Source of the DNA: Eutreptiella sp. 'Long Island Sound 2002'
Taxonomy: Eukaryota; Euglenozoa; Euglenophyceae; Eutreptiales; Eutreptiaceae
Length of the DNA stretch: 64,000 nt
Direction: 5' to 3'
Assembly: GCA_964036045.1 (NCBI GenBank)
Contig: OZ038382.1
Coordinates: forward strand, 6,262,289-6,326,288
Shown: positions 10,909 to 20,480 of the stretch, piece after piece
How positions within the stretch are numbered: the first letter of the stretch is position 1
Layout: every line of letters starts with the position of its first letter
The notes under the pieces: model-generated
The model's input: the letters and a program-made list of their open reading frames with translations, nothing else
Told to the model about the DNA's origin: nothing
The model's database searches: none
Made by a program: the position numbers and the translations under genes

Positions 10909-12857
10909 CTGGCAGAGGTGTGGGAGGGGCACAACAGTTATACAGTGCAGGTGTGAGCGGAGGTGCGAACGTTGATTGGTGGCTGGTGAAACCCCGACGA
11001 CAATGCGTCTCATTCGAACTATCTGGACCCTGGCGTCCTCGATGGACATCTGTCATGTTGTCAGGCGACGTCCGGGATGGGAAAGCCCCAACTTCCTCTT
11101 GATTTTTCTCTCTGCCTCTTCTCATTGTCTGCTGCCTCCTGGTTGCACTTTCACATGGGGATTCAGGGCACAATCGAGGTCAGTACTGATAGACCGAATA
11201 TCCCTGCCTTTAGACAACTGCAGCCATTAGTTCCCAGAGTGATGATGTACCTTGCGCCAAGAAAGTGCAACACAACTGAATCCTTGGGCTATGTACACTC
11301 GAGAGGGGAACGTTCTCTCTATCTGTGTGAACGATTGTTGCTGTTTTTGGTCCGGCGAATCGTGTGGCCGGCCCCCCAGCGGGCCTGGCTTGTCCACATG
11401 GGGATTCAGGCTCTGCCCCCCCCCCCCCCCCCCCACCACCCCTACCCCCCCCCCCCCCCCCCCAACAGCAACAAACACCCTCGATCAACCAGCAGGTCAC
11501 ACAAAAGACATGCCACTGGATACTGGTTGGAGCCAACCTGCTTTTATGGACCCCCTTCCCCTCCCCGCTTTCCTCTCGTTCTCCATCAGACGGGTCAACA
11601 GCTGGACTTTGTTCTGGGTGGCGGGCCTAAACCGGGCCTCCCTAACTCAAGCATAAGGACCATTACTGCACACAACACCTGTCAATGTCGGGTTGGTGCA
11701 GCTCTTGGGCCTTGGAGGTGTCTCCTCCGGGGCAGAAATGTCGCAAAATCTTTTCTCGCTGGCTCTGCAGCGGGGGCAGAAACATGCAACACTGCATGGG
11801 AGATGGCGTGTGCAGAGGACATTCGAGTGAAAATACTGTGTCAAGGCGGGGGGCATTTTAACCTCACTAGTGAAACAACCATGTTTTTTTGGCATTTGTG
11901 GCACATCTGCAATTATCTTCGGTCACCAAGAAGATTCGTTGGACAATTGCAACAGAGGTGGTGCCCCGTGAATTTACTCTGATAGTGGATTGCAGTCACA
12001 GTTGCATCGTGTCTGATAGTGGATTGAGTCACAGTTGCATCGTGGCACAGCTTGGTAAACCAAACTCATCTACTTCAGCCCTTTGCAATATAACACCATC
12101 TTTGCTTGAACTTGTTGAGGTCCAAGAATAGAAGCTATAGGTCGAAAATGTGATTCTGCTTGTGTGTTGCGTTATTTCTGTCTCCTTGCAGGAGCGGAAA
12201 ATGTCAGGCTTTGCCGCCTGGCTTGCAGGTGAATGTGGGCTTGGGATTGCCGCGTCAGATGACAGGCTGTGGGGGCATTTGTGCACAGTGCGCGCACAGC
12301 GCGCATTTTACAGAGAGAAACAGGGCAATTGGCAATATTCTTGCCTACACAGACCATACTACATCCCCACAACCCCATGTTTCACCCCATCCCCACCTCC
12401 CAAACCACCCAACGCCCCACATTGCAACCTTGACACCACCTCACAAAATACATAGTGAAAAGCACATGCAAATAAGGCAAGCAATCAGGGATTTTGTGCC
12501 GCGAAGACTCAAATGCAATCGTTGATTCCAATGTGCAAGACAAGTGAGTTTCTTGACTCACTGGACTTAATCTAGGGTACTTCCACTTCATCATTCCGCT
12601 CATGGTGCCAAAGGCACCCACAGACCTCTGCTTGACATCCTCCTTGTGACCTCCATCGCAACGTTACTCTTGCGTACGGCCATCACCTTGGCCTTCAAGG
12701 GGCCAATGTTGATGGGCCCAAGGTTGCGGACCTTCTCTGTTGCTGTCCTCATCAACCTTGCGGCATCCTTCTCCGCCTTTTTTGTCTAGTTGTGGCACCA
12801 CTTTGGCATTTTAGGACAAAGGAATGTGGTAGCTGTGTCCATGTGTATGGATATGAA
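10909..12857. other. No firm gene
   Basis: Contains two C-rich runs with CCACC interruptions (about 11417-11462) and a short direct repeat of GATAGTGGATTG (about 11981 and 12015). Open frames are short and unconvincing. Confidence 0.4.
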
Positions 12858-13030
12858 CAAATTCTATTGCCTATCGGCAAGGCACCTCGAAGAGGAAGGG
12901 ACAGTCAGTCAATCAGATAGTTAGTCACCAAGTCATTTAGAAGCACCCCAACCCCCCTCCAACACCAAACAGGGTGTAAAACACAGAAAGAGGGTCTAAA
13001 ACATGCTTTACATAGGATATTTGGGGGGAA
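12858..13030. repeat. Flanking dispersed repeat, copy 1
   Basis: Contains ATTCTATTGCC...GGCAAGGCACCTCGAAGAGG, CAGTCAATCAG and AGGGTCTAAAACATGCTTT. Variants of the same blocks, in a different order, are at 14219-14440, so the transposase fragment lies between two copies of one repeat family. Confidence 0.55.
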
Positions 13031-13257
13031 TCTTTGCACTGCGCGCTACTTTTAGACTATGTTCCCCCCGAAGAGCCCCCAAGCACACCCCTTGGAAAAG
13101 CCCTTAGAATTAGGTGACCCAAACTGCCCCAGCTCAAGAAAGTTGCAAACTACCTTCCCTTCACATAACACACATCATGCACAACTGGAAAAGCCATGAA
13201 CAGCGCATTGGTCGCCACCCTCAAGAACACACAACTGTCTTTCCATTCCATTGTCAA

Positions 13258-13791
13258 CTAAGTACACATTGAGAATACGCAACTTGTGTGCACAACATGA
13301 CACAGTTGCGGAATCAAAGAAATGTCACATTTCCACATGTGTGTGTGTGTCAATGCAATCCGTACAATATTGCAGTTCACACTTGTCACACATGGACATC
13401 TTTTCAGGGTCAGACTTGGTGCAACAAAGGGCACAAACATCCCATCATCACCCACAACATCCTCATCATCATTGTCCTCCTGTGTAGGTGCGGTCCATAC
13501 ATGTGCAGGTACGTGTTCCCACGGACCATATGGAGGGTACCGTGCCTGTCTTCGAATCAAAAATTGCTGCAAATGCAAGAGTACACGCACGTACTCATGC
13601 AACTCCGTACCAGATCCCCTCCATATGTTCCTTACGATGCCCCAGTGCCACATGCGTGCAAACAAGTGCTCAATACGTGCCCTAGAGAAACCATGAACAT
13701 CATTGTACTCCTTTTGCCGCTCGGTCAACGTCTTTCGACCAATAAATGGCCATGCCACATGGAGGCGCCCCTTGTATGCACCATCCAACAA
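13258..13791 (-). pseudogene. Harbinger/IS5-like DDE transposase, C-terminal fragment
   Basis: The 177-codon minus-strand frame matches the C-terminal half of DDE_Tnp_4-type transposases. It starts at the conserved Asp-Gly-x-Tyr block (LDGAYKGRLHVAWPF), then has ERQKEYNDVHGFSRARIEHL, where the Glu of RARIEHLF is the expected third catalytic acid, WGIVRNIWRG, and a closing VLLHLQQFLIRR equivalent to the usual LhNFLI helix. An acidic tail follows (EDNDDEDVVGDDG). The first catalytic Asp, the DNA-binding domain and any start codon are missing: immediately upstream the frame meets a stop inside non-coding repeat. It would be an inactive transposon remnant. Family assignment is from motif recall and could not be searched. 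Confidence 0.6.
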
Positions 13792-14218
13792 AGGGGGACA
13801 AAATCAGAAGTCAAAAGGTACGCTAGGGGTCGCCATGATGCTCTTAGTATCAAAACGTGGATTCAAAGATTGTCCCGGTTTCCTCAATAGCACCGGAAGG
13901 TTGAGCCCCAAAAGAGGGTGGAAATGCTACGTCACTCCTGCATTCTCGGGGATCCCCAAACAAAGGGGGACAAAATGAGAAGTCAAAACCTCCGCTGGGG
14001 GTCACCATGATGCCCCTAGGGGCCCCTAGTATCTCAAAGTATGGGTCTCTAGTACGGCCAGACGCCCAAATAGTTGCACTGCGTGCGCACTGCGCTTAAG
14101 GCTCCCCCTTGATCATTGTGAATGGTCAGAGTATCAAAAAAATCGGTTTCGAAAATTTGTATTTTTGAGCTGCAGAGGGTGGAAAATTGCTTATGCAGTT
14201 TGTGTCCCAACCCCTTGG
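13792..14218. other. Repeat-like sequence, no gene
   Basis: Two diverged copies of an AAGGGGGACAAAAT ... AGTCAAAA ... GGGTCGCCATGATG block lie at about 13790-13850 and 13964-14020. Nothing else recognised. Confidence 0.5.
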
Positions 14219-14440
14219 AAGGCACTTCACCCCCCCTTCAAACACCCAAATAGGGTGAAAAACACATGAAGAGGGTCTAAAAGATGCTTTGCACACGGCA
14301 TTTGCCGATTGTATATGGTTAGAATATCAAAAAAAATCGGTTTCGGAAATTCTATTGCCTTCGGCAGCGCACCTAGAAGAGAGGCTGACAGCCAGCCAAT
14401 CAGTCAGGTAGCCAAGATAGCAGCCAGTCAAACAGAAACA
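14219..14440. repeat. Flanking dispersed repeat, copy 2
   Basis: Contains CCCAAATAGGGTGAAAAACAC, AGAGGGTCTAAAAGATGCTTT, ATTCTATTGCCTTCGGCAGC and a CAGCCAGCCAATCAGTCAG tract, related to 12858-13030. The AGGGTGAAAAACAC part recurs near 15270. Confidence 0.55.
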
Positions 14441-14512
14441 CACAGTGTGGGTTTTTGTCAGCGGCAGACGTGGCCCCAAGCAGTGGGGAGAACTTTTGGC
14501 TCGGGGCAAGCA

Positions 14513-14673
14513 GTGGCCGAATGGTAATGCAGCTGACTACAGACTTTTTGGTTGGCGGTTCGAACCCCGGTCGGGCAAACATGGCGGCGGCGCCGCCGAT
14601 GACAATCAACCGACCAGGATTCCAACCGCCAACCGAAGACTTTACAGTCGGCTGTGTTACCATTCAACCGGCG
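14513..14673. repeat. Inverted pair of tRNA-like modules
   Basis: Plus-strand 14513-14576 (GTGGCCGAATGGTAATGCAG ... GGCGGTTCGAACCCCGG) has box A- and box B-like sequences. 14611-14673 is a diverged copy in the opposite orientation (GGTTGAATGGTAACACAGCC ... GTTGGAATCCTGG on the minus strand, with ACTGTAAAG where an anticodon loop would be). The two arms could pair into a hairpin of about 63 bp around a 34-base loop that itself contains GGCGGCGGCGCCGCCG. I read this as a tRNA-derived SINE arrangement, not functional tRNAs, since acceptor stems do not form. Confidence 0.55.
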
Positions 14674-14821
14674 TTTGATGTGGCAGTAATGGGCCACCCC
14701 ACTGCTTGAAGCCTTCTGATCGAAAACTTTTGACCCCCCCCCCCAGAAAAGTGATATCCAGTTTTAGGGGATAGAGGCCTCAGAATCAAAAAATCCATTG
14801 TGGGGTGGTCTTATTGGGCAA

Positions 14822-14955
14822 AATAATGATTTTACAAGGGGTTGGACATCAAATATTGTGCCTTGGGGTATGCTACACGAATGACCCCCAAAAAGGGGGG
14901 TATACGACGCCCACGCATGCGCTTGATCTAACAACCTCTCTTCGAGGTGATTTCC
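14822..14955. repeat. Dispersed repeat R2, copy 2
   Basis: Diverged direct copy of 7341-7475, ending in AACAACCTCTCTTCGAGGTG. Non-coding. Confidence 0.75.
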
Positions 14956-15897
14956 GCTTTTGAGTTGCCGAGGTTGGAAAGCTGCATAAGCAGGTTGTGC
15001 CCAGCCCAGGGCCACGCAAAATGCGCACAGGTAGGTCCTACAGGGGAGCCAACTTGATAACTTGCAAATAACACTGGGGACCCGTCGTTGGTTAGAGGGT
15101 CCATCTGGAAGAAACTTTTGCGCACTAAAGTGTAGCCTAGTTGGTGCTACATGGCAACAACACTCAAAAAGAACCTAACATCCCTAATGCCCCTACCTTC
15201 GATTTTTGAGCTGCCCAGGGCGAAAAATTGTGTACCAGTCCCTTGGCAGACCCCCCCCCCCAATACCCGAATAGGGTGAAAAACACTGAAATGCTGCCTC
15301 GTCAACTTGCTCTCTTTCTGCGAGTCTCAAGGTTGTCTCAGGGTCTCCAGTTCGGGAGGGTGTGGACTGCATACACTGACCCTTCAGTGTTATACTCAAT
15401 GCACAGGTACTGCCTACATGTGGAAGGGGAGATAATGGTGGCAGGCACCCAATCACGATTTGATGAATGTAGGTGACAGTGATGCCCACAGGAAGCCACC
15501 AAACCGACCTTGTTGGTGCTGTAGGGGACATAGTGCCGTATGTGCAATGCTCATACCTTTGACACCTGGAAACACATGCACTGCCCTGTGACCTGGGTGT
15601 GTAGGTGTGCGGAGTAACCCCAATACACACATGGTGTGTGCACCGCGTACGATACCCCCCCTCCAAAACAATTAAGCACGAAACTCTACCATGTGGTGCC
15701 ACATTAGGCATTGCTTTTTGGTGTGAGTGTATGCTAGTGTGCAGTAGTATGTAGGGGTTTCAGCTTCTGAGCTTTTGGGCTGCCAAACCCTGGTGCCTGG
15801 CCTTTGCGGCTTTGATCTAAGTTGGATGGTATGTGTACATAAAGCGTCAGTGTCCTATGTCCTCATCACGCAGCAGATCAAGACGTACAGGACACCA
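14956..15897. other. No recognisable gene
   Basis: Includes another AGGGTGAAAAACACTGAA repeat end near 15273 and a C run at about 15250. No coding or RNA signal. Confidence 0.4.
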
Positions 15898-16236
15898 ATA
15901 CACGCCTTTCTGCAGTTCAGGGACACACGGGCACAGTGAGGCCCCCAATCGCGCATCACGGCTGTGCCTGTTGGCACAGCATCTGTGAAAATGATACGGA
16001 CATTTGTCAGTGTGTTCATTGTCACAACTGAGGTCATAGGCAAGACACATGCTGGACCGCAGCCAGCCAGCCAACCTGGACACTACGTGCCTTTCTGCAG
16101 TTCATGTACACAGGGGATAGCAAAGCACCCGATAGCAGATCACGGCTCAACCTGTTGGTGTGGGTTCTTTGTCATGACCGAGGTTAGAGGCAAGACAAGT
16201 CATGGACCGCGGCCAGCCAGCCAACCTGGAGACTGA
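15898..16236. repeat. Tandem duplication (two units of 150-185 bp)
   Basis: CGCCTTTCTGCAGTTCA ... ATCACGGCT ... CCTGTTGG ... GAGGTCATAGGCAAGACA ... GGACCGCAGCCAGCCAGCCA occurs twice in direct orientation (about 15902-16077 and 16087-16234). The units are diverged; no coding role seen. Confidence 0.7.
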
Positions 16237-16557
16237 CACCATCGAAAGAAGCCATTTGCATACCCCCACGGGACCCATGCCATTAAGCCAGGTCTGGGAC
16301 CAAATCGCTCGAGGAACAAAGGAGGCGGCACAACCCATTTAGCAACATCTTCAGGCCTCTGCTGCTTTCCACAGACGCCACAGCCGGGGAGCACCCCCCC
16401 CCCCCCCACACACACACATGAGCCTCAGGAAGTACCCTGGTGGCTAGACATGATAGCATTCAGGATTAGTATCAGGGTCACTGGTGGCCACTGAAAATGT
16501 AAACACACAATTTGCAAAGCACAGCACAACAAGTGTCGCTGAGTGCAAATCCTCGTA

Positions 16558-16650
16558 CATGCATACACACACATACACAGGCACGAATGCACGCACACGC
16601 GCGCGCACGCACACACACACACACACACACGGACACACACACACACACAC
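16558..16650. repeat. CA/CG dinucleotide microsatellite
   Basis: Interrupted CACACA array with a short CGCGCGC section. Confidence 0.9.
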
Positions 16651-17100
16651 ATTGGATCTGGACACCCCTGTAGCAGAACTAAAACTATCATTTGCTGGGG
16701 GGTCTCTTTATAGTTCTCACAGGCACTCCACATTTGAATTTTTGGAAGGAATGTGGGGGATAGGGAAGATGTTATACGCTGGGAGACCTCAGGTGGAAGG
16801 TTTACACGCACATGGGGGAAATGTCAAGCAAGTGTTGACAAGCGTCACGCAAGTGTACTCGCACGACTCACAAAAAAAAATTACATTTTTGTGTATTTTG
16901 AATGTTAGCGTGAGTGTAGCCCCAGAATTTTTTGTTTTGGAGTGTCGGCGCGGGTGTCGAGGGAAAAGAAATCCATCTGACCGCCATTGCTACTTGGAGA
17001 GATGAAGTGAGGTAAACTCACTCCCACGGACATTCTGGGTACCCCAAGCATGGGCGAGGCAATGGAGCCGTGGTGCAGGTGGATGATAACAGGGATACCC

Positions 17101-17445
17101 ACCCCCCCTTGTATAAGCTACGCCAATGTGCACATTTATTACGGTCTCTACGCCTACTGTGGCTTGGACAAGGGCGTGGCTTGCGCGCAACACATACAAC
17201 TGCAGACACACACGTGCGCAGGCCACATGTGCTGAAATTGGAAATTCAGGACCTATGGGATGCTTCAGACACAAAAAAAAATTCCTTGTGCACTAGCCGG
17301 GGGCCACATGTGCTGAGAATGGAAAATGTGACGACAAACCCATGTCTTATGTGGCCGCACTACATTTCATACGTAATTAAATTGCATACTTATAGTCCCT
17401 ACGCCTACTGTAGCTTGGACAAGGGCGTAGCTTACAAGGGGGGGA
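17101..17445. repeat. Dispersed repeat R1, two partial copies
   Basis: 17101-17222 carries CCCTTGTATAAGCTACGCCA, TACGGTCTCTACGCCTACTG and GCTTGGACAAGGGCGTGGCTT. 17390-17445 carries the CCTACGCCTACTGTAGCTTG core again. Same family as 6842-7065 and 54808-54977. Confidence 0.7.
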
Positions 17446-17515
17446 GGGGGGTAGGAGGGCAGACCAATAGGTGGGCATGATATACACCGTAAGTAGCAGG
17501 TGTACAACATATTAG

Positions 17516-17660
17516 TTGGTAGGTTGGGATCCATAGAGTGCAATGGGGAAGGAAGGAGCAAACATACAAAAGAGTAGCAGAGATTAGTTGGTTGGTTAGA
17601 GTCTATCGGGTTCAATGGAGAGGGAAAGGGCAAACACACAAAAAATTAGGACAACAGAGA
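17516..17660. repeat. Short tandem duplication
   Basis: A unit of about 85 bases (GTTGG ... TCCATAGAGTGCAATGG ... GGAGCAAACATACAAAAGAG) is repeated once in diverged form (GTCTATCGGGTTCAATGGAG ... GGGCAAACACACAAAAAA). Confidence 0.6.
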
Positions 17661-17814
17661 GCAAGGAGTAGAGGGAATAGGAGAGGAAAGGGTTGGGGGG
17701 AACCAATGAATATTGGATACACTGCACCTACAAACGCAAAGTATGAGAGGCCAGTTGTTCTAACAAAAGGGAGAGAGAGGGGAGAGGCAATGGAAACCCA
17801 AAAAAGGGGCATGG

Positions 17815-18749
17815 CACCGAGGAGCGCTGTTCACAACGTTGAACTTGCCCAAATCGGTACTGAGGTCCGTTTGCAGTAGTTGTTGTAGCAAATTTAGGGA
17901 CTAATAACCGCAGGTCCAACCATCAAATAGTTGGAAACCCCAAGGCTTGGCGGTTAGTGGGATGCCTTTTGTCACGAAATTGTTGAATAAGAGGCCGCCC
18001 GTACCACTCACTTCCCTTGGCATCCCACAAATACACATGCATGGAGGGTTCAACGACTGCCTCCAAAATAAACCAATGGACCCCACACGAACAATTGCTG
18101 TTCGTCAGAAAAAACGAAGGCTCCCACCAATGGGGCTTTGGGGACATGGTGGAGTCACACTTGTCCACACGCTACTGAGGTCGGAGCACCAACCCAAGGC
18201 CTGCGACTAGGCCCTTGGCTCAAGAACCTCTCCCATGCACCGAACGACCTCTTGGTAGGCACAAATGTGGCGGACATCCATCCAAGCTTGAAGACCTGTG
18301 CCTTCAAGACGGGGTCGTGGGGTGGGGTCATTCCTTGTGTACCTCTCCTCAAGGGTCGAATCCCCTTCGGAAAGATATACACCATCCTTTGGAGGAGGGG
18401 GCTTCTTGAGACGCCCAGAACGCGTGGTGCCATTGGTAGTGGGCACAGAAGTGTCTGCCTTGGTGCGACCTTGCGCTGCTTTTTGGGGCGGGCAGGAGTT
18501 TGTACCACTGGGGCGTAGTAGGCTCTCCATCGGCAGGATGGTGAATCCACAGATGTGTGACCCGAGAGACCCCATCTCTGCAAGAACAATCAGTAGTAGC
18601 CAAGCAAAAAGCACATCCACCATAGTGTGTGCACCACAAGCACTACTTGCTATTGCATTCGGTACAAGTGTACGGTGGGCAGATGAGGGCACACACATGC
18701 CATGTTTTTTGCCCACTATGCCACTCGTGGTATAGATCCTGCACCGCAA
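17815..18749 (-). pseudogene. Decayed C48/Ulp1-like protease frame
   Basis: Minus-strand frames at 18749-18207 and 18168-17923 and a third frame near 17880 read as one broken protein. The recognisable part is CGVHWFILEAVVEPSMHVYL followed by WDAKGS, which resembles the His-Trp ... Asp block of Ulp1/SUMO-protease-like (C48) domains. A downstream LQTDLSTDLGKF fits the usual Gln-Asp stretch before the catalytic Cys, but no Cys is found there. At least two frameshifts separate the pieces. C48 domains are carried by several plant and algal DNA transposons and some retroelements, so this is probably transposon debris. The homology is by eye and modest. Confidence 0.35.
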
Positions 18750-18807
18750 TGTGGTCTAGAGGCTACGCCAGAACCGCAGCGACAATGTCTTGCAACGGAA
18801 TATTGGT

Positions 18808-19460
18808 GACATAACCCCTGCCGTCTGGGGGGGTCCCAACCCTTTGGAGCAGGGACAAGTGTACATCACCCCTGCCGTCTAGGGGGTCCCCAACGCTTCA
18901 AAGCGGGGGACAAAATCAGAAGTGGCCCACATGTGGGCACATTGGCTACATAACCACTGCCGCCCGGAGGGAGGGGGGGTCCCCAACAATTCACAGCCGG
19001 GAACAAAATCAGAAGTGGCCCACAAATGTGGCTACATAACCCCTACCGTCTAGGGGGCCCCCAACGCTTCCGTGCGGGGGACAGAATCAGCAATGCCCTA
19101 CATGTGGGCAGATTGGCGACATGTCCCTTGCCATGTGTGGGGTCCCCAACACTTTCGAGCGGGGAAGAAAATCGGAAGTGGCCTACAAATGGGTGGATTG
19201 GCTATCCCCAACACTTCAAAGCGGGGGGACAAAATCAGCACTGCCCCAGATGTGGGCAGATTGGCTACATACCCCCTGCCATGTGGAGGGTCCCCAATGC
19301 TTCAAAGCGGGGGACACAATCAACAGTGCCCCACAAATGGGCGGATTAGCTACATAACCCGTGCCACCGAGGGGGTCCCCAACACTTCAGAACGGGGGAG
19401 AAAATTGGAAGCGGCCTACAAATGGACGGATTGGCTACATAAGCCCTGCTATCCGGGGGG
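18808..19460. repeat. 84-bp satellite array
   Basis: About seven or eight diverged units with a spacing of 82-86 bases, each with CTACATAACCCCTGCCGTCT, GTCCCCAACGCTTCAAAGCG, GGGGACAAAATCAGAAGTGG and CCCACATGTGGGCA. Because 84 is divisible by three, one frame repeats every 28 codons and in some units shows a CPRCGQIGYI-like string. Many units lack the cysteines, so coding use is unproven. Confidence 0.8.
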
Positions 19461-19834
19461 GGCGACCCCTCGGTTCTGGACGCCAACTACCCCCCCAACT
19501 AACTGTCGGCCGGAGGCCCCTTGGGGGGGGGGGGGGGGGGGGGCCTAGGAGGGGGGGGGGGGTTTGGGAGGGGGTGGGGTTCTGGGAGGGGGTGGTTTTG
19601 GTAGGGGCACCGGGGAGGGCGGTTCCCGGGGGGGGGGGGTGTCGGGCACCTCCGAACAGTTGGGTATGCGGCCCAGGTGTGATCCGACAGTTCGCACCGC
19701 CCCTTCCCACAATAGAGGGTAGGGTATCATCGGCTTGGGTATTCCCAGCCACACTGGGAACCTCAGGGGGGTGGGCTCCTGAGGCGGCCATGGGATTAGA
19801 GTTACACCATGCCACAAGACATACGTACATACAC

Positions 19835-19837
<3 letters not shown>
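19461..19837. other. G-rich segment
   Basis: CTAACTGTCGGCCGGAGGCC followed by G runs interrupted by TTTGGG, TTCTGGG and GTTTTGG. The start recurs at 20321. No gene. Confidence 0.6.

Positions 19838-19893
<56 letters not shown>
19838..19893. repeat. TA dinucleotide microsatellite
   Basis: About 50 bases of alternating AT with one interrupting G. Confidence 0.95.
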
Positions 19894-20059
19894 GGGGTTG
19901 GAATGCAGCTGCAAAAGTGTGGTCATAGCAACTCGGGGCGGTGGCCTCGGACCACACCGCCATGATGGTACATCACCCCTCCCCGCTTACACCACACTTG
20001 CACCAGCCTTCTCCCCAAACATTTCGAGGAATGAAAAAGAAGGGCCTGAGACCAAGATT

Positions 20060-20480
20060 GATTCCTTGGCTACGTCACCCCTGCCGTCTCGGGGATCCCC
20101 ACCGCTATAGAGCTGGGGGGCAGAATCAGAATTGGCCCACTTGTGGGCAAGGTGGCTACATAACCCCTGCCGCCTAGGGGATCCCCACCGCCTCAGAGCG
20201 GGGGGCAGAATCAGAAAAAGGCCCACAAGTGGGCAAGATGGCTACATAACCCCGTTGGGCGCCTTCGGCGCCGGGGCGCCTTCGGCGCCCGTTGGCTCCT
20301 TGGGCTCATACCTTTGACAACTAACTGTCGGCCGGAGGCCCCTAGGGGGGGGGGGGGGGTAGTTGGCGTCCTAGGACCCGCGGAGTCACCCCCCCCCGGG
20401 CCCTGCTATCTAGGAGGTCTCCAACGCTTCAGAGCGGGGGAGAAAATCAGAAGTGGCCCGCAAGTGGGTGGATTGGCGGG
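20060..20480. repeat. 84-bp satellite, resumed, with palindromic insert
   Basis: Further units of the satellite (CTACGTCACCCCTGCCGTCT ... GGGGGGCAGAATCAGAATTGG). At about 20256-20290 the array is interrupted by GGCGCCTTCGGCGCC twice in succession, a perfect hairpin-forming palindrome, and then by the CTAACTGTCGGCCGGAGGCC segment and a G run. Confidence 0.75.

Noticed and set aside
14513-14576. Functional tRNA gene
   Set aside because: Box A and box B are present but acceptor and anticodon stems do not pair; SINE-type remnant is more likely. The same holds for the other tRNA-like modules.
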